Source of the DNA: Rickettsiales bacterium
Lineage (GTDB): Bacteria; Pseudomonadota; Alphaproteobacteria; Rickettsiales; UBA998
DNA: 64,000 nucleotides
Direction of reading: 5' to 3'
NCBI GenBank assembly: GCA_028279475.1
Contig: JANQNR010000003.1
Span: forward strand, 62,001 to 126,000
The position numbers and the translations under genes are program-made. The number at the start of each line of letters is the position of its first letter. Positions within the stretch are counted from its first letter, which is position 1. This document shows, piece by piece, positions 48,409-56,642 of the stretch. A model generated the notes under the pieces. It had not been told where the DNA came from. It did not search any database and saw nothing but the letters and a program-made list of their open reading frames with translations.

Positions 48409-48443
48409 AGTCCGGTTATACAGGCCTTTTATACTCGTTTCAC
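48409..48443 (-). promoter_or_regulatory. Candidate promoter giving a leaderless ribF transcript
   Basis: On the minus strand GTGAAA (48443-48438) is followed after 17 nt by TATAAC (48420-48415), six bases before the ATG at 48408. Start of transcription would fall on the A of the start codon. No Shine-Dalgarno is seen. The -10 box is good and the -35 box is weak. Confidence 0.42.
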
Positions 48444-48555
48444 TTTAAAATTCCCCACGGAATTTATAGCACGTTCGGAAGATTTTCATACGTTGTATGA
48501 ACATACTTACGTTGAGAAACTGCTATATTTTTAAAGATACAAGGGAAACACTATG

Positions 48556-50970
48556 TTACTCATTGGCTTCCGGCACCAACACTTCGCGTTTACCAACATG
48601 GTTAGCGGCACTGACCACGCCGTCACGTTCCATGCGTTCAATGATACGCGCCGCCCGGTTATAGCCGATTTTCAGGCAGCGCTGGATATAGCTGGTGGAT
48701 GCCTTGCGGTCACGCGCAACAATGGCCACCGCACGATCATAGAGCATCCGATCCTCTTCGGTTTCCTCCTCATCCTCAAACTCGGAGAAGCTTTCCTCGT
48801 CATCTTTGGTGACATCCTCAATATACTCCGGTGGCATCTGCTTCTTGAGGTGATTGACCACCACCTCTACTTCAGCGTCGCTGATGAACGGCCCATGCAC
48901 ACGGGTGATACGCCCTCCACCGGCCATGTAGAGCATATCCCCTTGTCCCAGCAATTGCTCTGCGCCCTGCTCACCAAGAATCGTGCGGCTGTCAATCTTG
49001 GACGTCACCTGGAAACTGATACGGGTTGGAAAATTGGCCTTGATGACACCGGTAATCACATCGACCGAGGGGCGTTGCGTTGCCATGATAATATGAATGC
49101 CTGCCGCTCGTGCCATTTGCGCTAGCCGTTGGATAGAGCCTTCAATTTCCTTGCCGGCCACCAGCATCAGGTCGGCCATCTCATCGACCACGACTACGAT
49201 AAACGGCAGGGGCGTCATCTCCAACTGCTGCGTCTCATAAGTCGGGCGTCCGGTATCAGGATCAAAGCCGGTCTGCACTTCGCGGGTCAACACTTCCCCG
49301 GTACGCTTAGCTTCCTGAATGCGCTTATTATAATTATCGACATTACGCACCCCAAGGCTGGCCATCAGCCGGTAACGGTTTTCCATCTCCTTGACTGTCC
49401 ATTTCAGCGCCACAACCGCCTTGCCGGGTTCGGTAACCACCGGCGTCAACAAATGCGGGATGTCATTATAGACGGAGAGTTCCAGCATCTTCGGATCAAT
49501 CATAATGAATTTGCAGGTTTCCGGCGTGTGATGATAGAGCAGCGAGGTAATCATTGTATTGATGGCCACGGATTTTCCTGAACCAGTCGTCCCGGCTACC
49601 AGTAAATGCGGCATCTTGGAAAGGTCAACCACGATCGGATCACCGCCAATGTCTTTCCCCAGCACCATCGGCAGTTTTGCCTTAGTTTTGGCGAAGCTGT
49701 CATGCTGCAGGTTTTCGCGCAAATACACGGTCTGACGATTGGTGTTGGGTAATTCAATGCCCAGCGCATTACGTCCAGGAATCACAGAAATACGCGCAGA
49801 GACGGCACTCATGGAACGGGCAATGTCATCGGCCAGCCCGATCACGCGGGAGGATTTGGTACCGGGGGACGGCTCCAGCTCGTAAAGCGTGACCACCGGG
49901 CCGGGGCGAATATGGATAATATCCCCCTTCACCCCAAAATCATGCAGCACCGATTCCAGCATGGTGGCGTTTTGCTTCAGCGCATCTTCGTTGATGATAT
50001 AATGCTTATTGTTCTTCGGCACTTCCGCCAGCATACTGGTGGAGGGCAATTCGTAATTACCACTCTTACTGCGCAACTCAAAGGAAGCCTGCTTTTCTCC
50101 GCCGGTAGATTGCTGCTTGACCGAAATACTGCGCGGTTTTGCCTCCGCCTTCTTTTTGCCTGCTTCCACTTTGCGGATGGAGGCTTTGCGTTTCTGCGAG
50201 GAGGTTTGCTGATCAGTGGCCAGCCCCTCTGCGTCATTGCGCAGCAGCTTGGTGATGTAAGTGAATGAGGTCGCAATGACCTGCCCGATATGCGCCAGTT
50301 CCTGACGAATGGCCGCCCATTCCTCACGCTTAAGTCCCAACGCAAACAAGCCGGCGATGATGGTGGCAACGAACGCCAATGCAATCACCCCCCATGCGCT
50401 TATCAGCGATGCCAGCGCGATACCGACCAGCGCACCGAGATTACCACCCAGCCCGCTACTGAATGGCCATTGGGCTGGCGCCGGGATGAAATACATCAGC
50501 GTGGAGAGCGCCACCAGCGCAATAAGCAACCCACAGATGCGAAAACTTACATAAGGAATTTGCTGATCAGCGATCAGCCGCCACCCCCAGGCACAGAGCA
50601 TAACGGGCAGCATCATCGCGCCTACACCAAACAGTTGCAGTAGCAGGTCAGCGGTGATAGCGCCCGGTGCGCCCATCAGATTGGCAATGGCACCGCCTGA
50701 CGCGCGGTTGAGTGATGGATCACCACTGTCATAACTAATAAGCGCTAAGGTAAAGAACACTGCCGCCAGCACACACCCGATACCGAGCGAATGCGGTGCC
50801 AGTTTTTTGAGTGCGTCAGGAAGCGCCCCGGATGTTAATGCCAGACCTGCCATAAGAGGATGCTCATAATTGCTACGTTTTATTAATAATACCGTAAACA
50901 CCAGGGGTAAGACCAGCGCCAGTGCCCATCGGGAGGCTGAGTGTTGCCGTATTTTCGCCGCACATGGCAT
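48556..50970 (-). CDS. ftsK: DNA translocase FtsK
   Basis: Septal DNA pump that clears chromosome ends and activates XerCD. The N-terminal membrane part has four to five spans (about 10-30 and 60-200, with ALISYDSGDPSLN after the first classical one). A charged linker (about 240-310) follows, then the RecA-like motor: alpha domain (VTLYELEPSPGTKSSRVIGL), Walker A AGTTGSGKSV near residue 460, Walker B VVVVDEMADLM, and RAAGIHIIMATQRPS. The C-terminal gamma domain (winged helix, STSYIQRCLKIGYNRAARII) reads KOPS sites. The start is uncertain: GTG 50985, ATG 50970 or ATG 50853; the last gives the more usual N-terminus. Confidence 0.96.
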   Translation of the reverse strand: MPCAAKIRQHSASRWALALVLPLVFTVLLIKRSNYEHPLMAGLALTSGALPDALKKLAPHSLGIGCVLAAVFFTLALISYDSGDPSLNRASGGAIANLMGAPGAITADLLLQLFGVGAMMLPVMLCAWGWRLIADQQIPYVSFRICGLLIALVALSTLMYFIPAPAQWPFSSGLGGNLGALVGIALASLISAWGVIALAFVATIIAGLFALGLKREEWAAIRQELAHIGQVIATSFTYITKLLRNDAEGLATDQQTSSQKRKASIRKVEAGKKKAEAKPRSISVKQQSTGGEKQASFELRSKSGNYELPSTSMLAEVPKNNKHYIINEDALKQNATMLESVLHDFGVKGDIIHIRPGPVVTLYELEPSPGTKSSRVIGLADDIARSMSAVSARISVIPGRNALGIELPNTNRQTVYLRENLQHDSFAKTKAKLPMVLGKDIGGDPIVVDLSKMPHLLVAGTTGSGKSVAINTMITSLLYHHTPETCKFIMIDPKMLELSVYNDIPHLLTPVVTEPGKAVVALKWTVKEMENRYRLMASLGVRNVDNYNKRIQEAKRTGEVLTREVQTGFDPDTGRPTYETQQLEMTPLPFIVVVVDEMADLMLVAGKEIEGSIQRLAQMARAAGIHIIMATQRPSVDVITGVIKANFPTRISFQVTSKIDSRTILGEQGAEQLLGQGDMLYMAGGGRITRVHGPFISDAEVEVVVNHLKKQMPPEYIEDVTKDDEESFSEFEDEEETEEDRMLYDRAVAIVARDRKASTSYIQRCLKIGYNRAARIIERMERDGVVSAANHVGKREVLVPEANE

Positions 50971-51145
50971 AAAAAACACGCACACCTACCGGTTTCACTT
51001 GTTTTTTGGTATGGCAGATGCGATGAAGTAACATGGCTGGCGGCGGGCGACGGCGTTGCTTAATCGGTCAGGTTCGAGAGAAAGCAGCCGGGGTGGCCAA
51101 CCAGCGGGTCGTCGTCAGTCTTTTATGAAATAATGATATACTACA

Positions 51146-51320
51146 CTCCCCTTGCGAGAGAGTCGAAGAGCGCAAAGCGCGATTCGGTGAGGGGAAACAC
51201 GTCATACCGGCGGAGGCCGGTATCTGGTGCGATGAGACTCCGGCCTTCGCCGGAGTGACGAATCTTATCCAACCCCTCACCCAATCGACCTTCACTGCGC
51301 TCGGTCTCTTGGACTCTCCC
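51146..51320. repeat. Palindromic repeat element downstream of a small membrane gene
   Basis: Left (51146-51194) and right (51273-51320) arms are imperfect inverted copies, meeting at GGTGAGGGG / CCCCTCACC. The right arm shares ACCCAATCGACCTTC and TCTCTTGGACTC with the element before carB, so they are one family. The centre holds two further hairpins with GTCATACCGGCGGAGGCCGG and ACTCCGGCCTTCGCCGGAGT cores, apparently a second repeat type nested inside. The wider gap 50971-51433 has no convincing gene. Confidence 0.75.
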
Positions 51321-51402
51321 GCACAGCACCCACTTGTGGGGTGCTATGCATCAAATAGGCTGTCACCCCGCAAGCGGGTGAAAGCAAGGGAGAGTGATAC
51401 AC

Positions 51403-51432
51403 AAAAAAAACCGCAAGCGACGGCGCTTACGG
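51403..51432 (-). terminator. Strong rho-independent terminator
   Basis: On the minus strand a 9-bp stem (CCGTAAGCG / CGCTTGCGG, one T-G pair) with a 4-nt loop is followed by eight T. It ends the transcript of the small membrane protein gene that stops at 51434. Confidence 0.92.
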
Positions 51433-51433
51433 G

Positions 51434-51808
51434 TTAGAATAACGTCCCGGGTTTAAACCCCAGGCTTTCCTCAATCTTGTTGTTTGTTTTGCAATAATCC
51501 TTAAACCTCAAGATGAGCCTTGAGGCCGAGATCAGCCATGTCCCCCACACGATTACATACGACCACCATACCATGGCACTAATGGCCATAAGAATGGTAA
51601 TGATGACGGCCATCACAAATAGAGTGATAACCTTTCTGGTCATAACTCCGCCCATTTGGCGCTGGGCGTACTCCTGCATGAGGAGGTCGCGTATCTTGAC
51701 AGCCGTCGTGGAGTCTTCGAGTTTTTGGGCAATGACCCGTGACTCGTCCACCTCCAATGTGCGGTCAGCTAGCTCTTCGATGGCTTCGATAATTTGTTCA
51801 GATGTCAT
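51434..51808 (-). CDS. Small protein with two membrane spans
   Basis: 124 aa, no family recognised. Residues 1-50 form a charged helix (EAIEELADRTLEVDESRVIAQ). Two hydrophobic spans follow (about 58-78, VITLFVMAVIITILMAISAM, and 80-97, WWSYVIVWGTWLISASRL), with a charged tail. The strong terminator directly after the stop supports a real gene. It lies 115 nt downstream of ffh on the same strand. Confidence 0.65.
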   Translation of the reverse strand: MTSEQIIEAIEELADRTLEVDESRVIAQKLEDSTTAVKIRDLLMQEYAQRQMGGVMTRKVITLFVMAVIITILMAISAMVWWSYVIVWGTWLISASRLILRFKDYCKTNNKIEESLGFKPGTLF

Positions 51809-51922
51809 GATACCAAATATTCAACGAATACTGACAACATCTTCAGTTCTCTTACATACGCAAAAGAATTAAAGTTGATTTCTTTATACACACTTACAAA
51901 GACTTTGTAAAGAAAACTCCGC

Positions 51923-53284
51923 CTACCGCAGCCCCTGCATCAACTGCTCAATGCCGCCGCTGCGTGCCAGCCCTTTGGCACCGCCCATCTTCTTGAGCTT
52001 TTTCATCATTTTTTCCATCTGCTGATGCTGTTTGACCAGCTGATTGACCTCCTGCACACTAGTGCCCGACCCGGCAGCGATACGCTTGCGGCGTGAGGCA
52101 TTCAGCAGCTTGGGGAACCGCCGTTCGCGCTGAGTCATCGACAAAATAATCGCTTCTTGCTTCTTAAACATCGATTCATCCACGCCTGCCTCGGCGATCT
52201 TGTCTTTCATCTTGCCGATCCCCGGAATCATGCCGAGCATTGAACCCATGCCGCCCATTTTCTTCATGTTCTTCAGTTGAGACAGCATATCGTCAAAGTC
52301 GAACTTGCCTTCCTGCATCCGTCTGGCCATCTTCTCGGCTTCGGCTTCATCGACCGTTTCTGCTGCCTTCTCCACCAGCGAGACAATGTCCCCCTTATCA
52401 AGAATTCGCGCGGCAATCCGTTCCGGATGGAACGGTTCAAACTCGCTGATTTTCTCACCGATACCGAGGAACTTGATCGGCTGGCCAGTCACATGGCGCA
52501 GACTCAGCGCTGCGCCGCCGCGCCCATCCCCATCGACGCGGGTGAGGATCGCCCCGGTGATGCCGATTTTCTCATGAAACTCGCGCCCGATATTCACGGC
52601 ATCCTGCCCGGTCAGCGCATCGGCGACCAACAGGGTTTCCACCGGCGCGGCTAGGTCACGCACCTGCACCAGCTCATCCATCAGCGCGTCGTCAATATGC
52701 AGGCGACCGGCGGTATCGAGGAGCAGCACGTCATAGCCTTCCAGTCGGGCGGCCTCCAGTGCACGCTTGGTAATATCCACCGGCTGCTGTTCAGCGATGA
52801 TGGGCAACGCATCGACCCCGGCCTGTCCGGCGACTACATTCAACTGTTCTTGCGCTGCCGGGCGATAGACGTCGAGCGATGCCACCAGCACGCGCTTATT
52901 ATGCTTGGTACGCAGCCGGTAGGCCAGTTTCCCGGTTGAAGTAGTCTTTCCCGATCCCTGCAACCCCACCATCATGATAACCGCAGGTGGCGCGGCAGCC
53001 AGGTTAATGTCCTGATGTGCATCGCCGAGTAGCTCGGTTAGGTGATCTTGCACCAATTTGATGACCATATTGGCTGGTGACACGCTTTTGATGACTTCCG
53101 CGCCTAGCGCCTTTTCCTTGAGCGACGTCGTGAACTCCTTGACCACCGGCAGCGCGACGTCGGCTTCTAGCAGGGCAATGCGTACCTCGCGCATCGCCGC
53201 ATTAATATCATCCTCGCTCAGGCGCCCCTGCCGCCGTAATTTGGAGAAGATGCCACCTAAGCGTTCATTGAGTGAATCAAACAT
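51923..53284 (-). CDS. ffh: Signal recognition particle protein Ffh
   Basis: GTPase that with 4.5S RNA brings nascent membrane proteins to FtsY. N domain (MFDSLNERLGGIFSKLRRQG) is followed by the G domain with GLQGSGKTT (107-115), DTAGRLHID, TRVDGDGRGGAALS and GIGEKISEFEPF. The Met-rich M domain binds RNA and signal sequences (GMGSMLGMIPGIGKMKDK; QRERRFPKLLNASRRKRIAAGSGTS, read as two shorter motifs). The ATG at 53284 is the family start; the frame continues 19 codons upstream. No rpsP/rimM cluster follows. Confidence 0.97.
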   Translation of the reverse strand: MFDSLNERLGGIFSKLRRQGRLSEDDINAAMREVRIALLEADVALPVVKEFTTSLKEKALGAEVIKSVSPANMVIKLVQDHLTELLGDAHQDINLAAAPPAVIMMVGLQGSGKTTSTGKLAYRLRTKHNKRVLVASLDVYRPAAQEQLNVVAGQAGVDALPIIAEQQPVDITKRALEAARLEGYDVLLLDTAGRLHIDDALMDELVQVRDLAAPVETLLVADALTGQDAVNIGREFHEKIGITGAILTRVDGDGRGGAALSLRHVTGQPIKFLGIGEKISEFEPFHPERIAARILDKGDIVSLVEKAAETVDEAEAEKMARRMQEGKFDFDDMLSQLKNMKKMGGMGSMLGMIPGIGKMKDKIAEAGVDESMFKKQEAIILSMTQRERRFPKLLNASRRKRIAAGSGTSVQEVNQLVKQHQQMEKMMKKLKKMGGAKGLARSGGIEQLMQGLR

Positions 53285-53373
53285 GCGGTGTTTTTTAAAG
53301 GATATGGTTGCGATAATCCATGAAATTATGTACTGTTCCATTCCTGTTCACTCAACCGATATGCAGGGAGACC

Positions 53374-53628
53374 ATGGCCGAAGCACCGACGAAAACACCC
53401 GAAGATATTCAGGCCATGAGTTTTGAACAGGCAATGCAGGAGTTGGAACAGATCGTGCGCCGATTGGAAACGGGCGATGCTCCGCTGGAAGAGTCACTGA
53501 ACGATTACAGTCGGGGTACGGCGCTTAGAACCCATTGCCAAAAAACGCTCCAGGACGCGAAATTAAATGTCGAAAAAATTGTCCGGCAGGAATCAGGCAG
53601 CGTAACAACCGAGCCATTTGATACATAG
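53374..53628 (+). CDS. xseB: Exodeoxyribonuclease VII small subunit
   Basis: Small helical subunit of the ssDNA nuclease made with XseA. The signature is clear: SFEQAMQELEQIVRRLETGD, then APLEESLNDYSRG and CQKTLQDAKLNVEKI. The ATG at 53374 has AGGGAG five bases upstream and gives 84 aa, the normal length. xseA is elsewhere. In many bacteria xseB overlaps or abuts ispA; here a 274-bp inverted-repeat element fills the gap. Confidence 0.95.
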   Translation: MAEAPTKTPEDIQAMSFEQAMQELEQIVRRLETGDAPLEESLNDYSRGTALRTHCQKTLQDAKLNVEKIVRQESGSVTTEPFDT

Positions 53629-53631
53629 GAA

Positions 53632-53905
53632 TAGACCTCGTTACGATATATATTAAGGATTTTGCCATGCGACTGATTTTGCCGAAGAACAAGGAGAATA
53701 TTGCACCGCGTAGTGGTGCTACGGGGAAAATATTTTCCACCGTTATTCGGCAAAATCAGCCATGGTTCTTCGAATTGCGGCGAAAATGGCAGACTACGTC
53801 GTTAAATCCCTTGTCCGTAGCACCACTACGCACTGCGGGTTTCGCCTCGTATTCAGCCATTTTCGACTCACAACAAAACATTAATATATATCGTAACGAG
53901 GTCTA
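53632..53905. mobile_element. MITE-like element with 24-bp perfect terminal inverted repeats
   Basis: The ends 53632-53655 and 53882-53905 are perfect inverted copies (TAGACCTCGTTACG..., reading inward to ATATATATTA). Each end begins with TA, which could be a duplicated TA target as in Tc1/mariner (IS630) type MITEs. Inside are more inverted pairs: CTGATTTTGCCGAA (53673-53686) with 53746-53759; CGTAGTGGTGCTACG (53709-53723) with 53816-53830; CGAAAATGGC (53781-53790) with 53856-53865. No transposase is encoded. The right end carries GAGG six bases before the ispA ATG, so the element appears to supply the ribosome site. A structured RNA is an alternative reading. Confidence 0.7.
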
Positions 53906-53907
53906 GT

Positions 53908-54888
53908 ATGAGTGAAACGCTGCAAAGCACGGCTATATTGGATATGCAAAACTCGCTGACCGAAGTCAGTGCCGAGTTGGAACGCATCATGGATGAGGTG
54001 CTGCCACACCCCGAAGGCCTGTCCAGCAATGTCATTACCCTTAGCGACCGGCATTTACACAGTGAGACCTGCTCTGTCGGCGATGAAGGGTTGGTGATGG
54101 AAGCGATGCGTTATTCCGCTCTTTCCGGAGGCAAGCGGTTGCGCCCGTTCCTGACAGCCACCTGCGCCAGCCTATTCGGCGTCAGTCTGAATGCATCGCT
54201 GCTGGCGGCGGCGGCCATCGAGTTTATCCATACCTACTCGTTGGTGCATGATGATTTGCCGGCGATGGACGATGACGATCTGCGGCGCGGAAAGCCGAGC
54301 TGTCACGTGAAATATGGGGAGGCAGTGGCGATTCTGGCCGGGGACGCACTGCAAGCCCTGGCATTCCAGATTATTGCCGATCGAGAAGTGCATGCCGACC
54401 CGTCCGTGCGCTGTGACTTAGTGCGCACCTTGGCCAAAGCGGCTGGAGCGAGTGGCCTGGTGGGTGGGCAGATGCTGGATTTGTCGGCGGAAGAGAAAGA
54501 GCTGAGCGTTGATGAGATCATCCGTCTCCAACGGCTGAAGACCGGGGAGATGTTCGCCGTTTCCTGTGAGACTGGAGCCATCCTGGGCAAAGCGGCACCG
54601 ATGTTGCGCAACGCACTGCGGCGTTATGCGCATGATATTGGTCTGGCGTTCCAGATTACCGATGATCTGCTCGATGCCGAGGGTACGCGCGAGGAAACCG
54701 GCAAGGACGTCGGCAAAGACGAAGATCGCGGCAAAGCAACGCTGGTGCAGGCGCTCGGCAATGAACGCGCCCGCGAGCAGGCGCAGATTCTGGCACGTCA
54801 GGCGGTCGGGCATCTGGAGGTGTTCGACCACAAGAAAACCCGGCATTTGCGCGCATTGGCCGAGTTCGTCGTGTCACGACGGAATTAA
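53908..54888 (+). CDS. ispA: Polyprenyl (farnesyl) diphosphate synthase
   Basis: Chain-building enzyme of isoprenoid synthesis. The first Asp-rich motif is DDLPAMDDDDLRRG near 115-127, the second is DDLLD near 254, with GGKRLRP and FQIT between. Two residues separate the Asps of the first motif, as in short-chain enzymes making C15. An extra stretch of about 20 residues (roughly 38-58, SNVITLSDRHLHSETC) before the AMRYS motif is longer than in usual homologues. The only good ribosome site (GAGG) for this start lies in the end of the upstream inverted-repeat element. Internal ATGs at 53944 and 53989 lack one. Confidence 0.93.
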   Translation: MSETLQSTAILDMQNSLTEVSAELERIMDEVLPHPEGLSSNVITLSDRHLHSETCSVGDEGLVMEAMRYSALSGGKRLRPFLTATCASLFGVSLNASLLAAAAIEFIHTYSLVHDDLPAMDDDDLRRGKPSCHVKYGEAVAILAGDALQALAFQIIADREVHADPSVRCDLVRTLAKAAGASGLVGGQMLDLSAEEKELSVDEIIRLQRLKTGEMFAVSCETGAILGKAAPMLRNALRRYAHDIGLAFQITDDLLDAEGTREETGKDVGKDEDRGKATLVQALGNERAREQAQILARQAVGHLEVFDHKKTRHLRALAEFVVSRRN

Positions 54889-54912
54889 GCAAACTATTGC
54901 TTGAACACTACC

Positions 54913-56055
54913 TTATCCCAGCGCTGCTTCGATCCCGCGTCGATAGGTTCCCAGAATTTGCTCTTTCTGGATCGTATGGAATGCACCGCCCTCTTGCATC
55001 GCTGCGATGGACTGCTTAAGCGCCGCCTGATGCTCGAGCACATACGCCATACCCTTTGCCACATCTTCCACGGAGTCAGCATCACTCACATAGCCAATGT
55101 CATCGGCTTTAAAATAGCCATCAATACCCCAGTTCTTGGAATAAACCACCGGCAAGCCGTTAAACAGTGCCTCGGCATAGACCATCCCGTAGCTCTCCCG
55201 CTTCGACGGCAGAACAAATGCCGCATAGTCGGGCATCAAGGCCTGCATTGCTTCATGTTTGACCGGGCCTTTCAGATGCACATGCTCACGTCCTGCCGCA
55301 TCACGCAATGCCTTTCTTACTTCCAGCAAGGTCTTCGGACTGCCGCGCCCATACACATCCAGGGCAATGTTGGGGAATCGCTCTTTCAACGAGTAAATCG
55401 CCGCCACCATGGTCATCAGGTTCTTACGCTTCCAGCTGTCGAGATGAAACACGGTCAACAGCCGTTGCGTCTCCACATAGGGTGCCGGGCGCATCGCCAG
55501 TACGCCAGGAATCACCGGCAATGGATGGGTCTTGGCTCGATCTAGCCCGGCGATGCGTTCAAACAGATCAATCGTCCAGGGTGCACGGGCAAACACCACA
55601 GAAGCCTCTGCCGCAATCTGGCGGTACAATCCTTGAAGGCTGCGCTTATTATGAAAGATTTTACTGTCCGAATCCCCACGAATGTCGGTGATGAAAGGAA
55701 TACCCAACTCCTTTGACAGTATCTGGCCAATCACCCCTTCCACCGTCAGCTTGTGCGTATGAATCAGGTCGGGACGGATGCCCTTCTGTCGTATATCTGC
55801 CAGAATCCAGGCAGCCAATGCCTTCAACCGCCCATGCCATGCAATCCCTTTGGGCAGCGCACCATAGGCCACTGCCGTATATCCCTCCCCGGATGGCAGC
55901 GCTTCAATCCCGGAAAACCCATCAACCCGGTTGAGCGAGTAAATCACATGGCTAAACTCCGGCACACCCGCAATCAGATTGTAAACAGCCTTGGTCTTGT
56001 TCGCATCCAGTACATCCGGATAGTCATTGCTGATATGCAGGATCGTCGCACTCAC
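54913..56055 (-). CDS. GT4-type glycosyltransferase
   Basis: GT-B fold retaining glycosyltransferase, probably making a surface polysaccharide or glycolipid. The N-terminal half has HISNDYPDVLDANKT and LIHTHKLTVEGVIG. The C-terminal nucleotide-sugar half has TVFHLDSWKRKN, GRGSPKTLLEV, and the E-x7-E motif PSKRESYGMVYAEAL with NGLPVVYS after. Its start overlaps the upstream acyltransferase gene by 4 nt (ATGA), so the two are coupled. Donor and acceptor cannot be told from sequence. Confidence 0.9.
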   Translation of the reverse strand: MSATILHISNDYPDVLDANKTKAVYNLIAGVPEFSHVIYSLNRVDGFSGIEALPSGEGYTAVAYGALPKGIAWHGRLKALAAWILADIRQKGIRPDLIHTHKLTVEGVIGQILSKELGIPFITDIRGDSDSKIFHNKRSLQGLYRQIAAEASVVFARAPWTIDLFERIAGLDRAKTHPLPVIPGVLAMRPAPYVETQRLLTVFHLDSWKRKNLMTMVAAIYSLKERFPNIALDVYGRGSPKTLLEVRKALRDAAGREHVHLKGPVKHEAMQALMPDYAAFVLPSKRESYGMVYAEALFNGLPVVYSKNWGIDGYFKADDIGYVSDADSVEDVAKGMAYVLEHQAALKQSIAAMQEGGAFHTIQKEQILGTYRRGIEAALG

Positions 56056-56564
56056 GCGGCATTCTCATCTTTGACCGAAGTTCCCTGATCCAGCAGCTTG
56101 CCCCAACGCGCTGTCATAATGCCGGTACGGATGACCCGCGCCGGATTACCTGCGACAATGCTATGGGGAGGCACGTCTTTGGTTACCACGGAACCGGCAG
56201 CGACAATCGAATGATCCCCTACCGTCAACCCGGGCAGAATGATGCTGCGCGCACCGATTCCACAATATTTCCCAATATAGGTATGCTCATGCTTAAGCCG
56301 TAGCAAGTCATGCGTCAGGATCGCGGCATCAAAGGAGATGTTCGTCCCCTCCCCCACATGCACACCACGCGGGAAGGTCTTATCCAGATTGGCTTTCAGG
56401 GAAATCAGGGTAAAAGGGTGAATATCCATGCCCCAGACATGCACCAGGTACAGGCGGCGCGTCCCCAATATGGTGCGGCGCAGTTGCGTACGGATGGTCG
56501 CCAATATGCCGTTCTTCTTGATAGATGACAGCCTCAGATGCTCAAACGGAGGGGACTCGGACAT
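56052..56564 (-). CDS. Hexapeptide-repeat acyltransferase
   Basis: Left-handed beta-helix O-acyltransferase of the serine acetyltransferase/maltose acetyltransferase type. Hexapeptide repeats are seen from about residue 70 (VHVGEGTNISFDAAIL; YIGKYCGIGARSIILPGLTV; HSIVAAGSVVTKDV), ending in the typical PPHSIVAGNPARVIR. The catalytic His is probably in TIGTHD-like TH (ILTHDL). Likely decorates the sugar made by the coupled glycosyltransferase. It is first in this two-gene unit. Confidence 0.9.
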   Translation of the reverse strand: MSESPPFEHLRLSSIKKNGILATIRTQLRRTILGTRRLYLVHVWGMDIHPFTLISLKANLDKTFPRGVHVGEGTNISFDAAILTHDLLRLKHEHTYIGKYCGIGARSIILPGLTVGDHSIVAAGSVVTKDVPPHSIVAGNPARVIRTGIMTARWGKLLDQGTSVKDENAA

Positions 56565-56642
56565 GATGTTTTATTTATACGCAGGTTAATGTGGCGTCTA
56601 TAGCCGCTTTCCCTGCCATTGCCAAGATGAAACGTCCCGATC

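Noticed and set aside
51255..51437. 60-codon frame in the repeat region after ftsK
   Set aside because: It lies across palindromic repeats and a terminator and has no ribosome site.
53667..53906. 79-codon frame inside the xseB-ispA element
   Set aside because: It runs through several inverted repeats and ends at the right terminal repeat; it is better explained by the repeat structure than by coding.
54901..55545. 214-codon frame antisense to the glycosyltransferase
   Set aside because: The minus-strand glycosyltransferase has full family motifs; the + frame has none.
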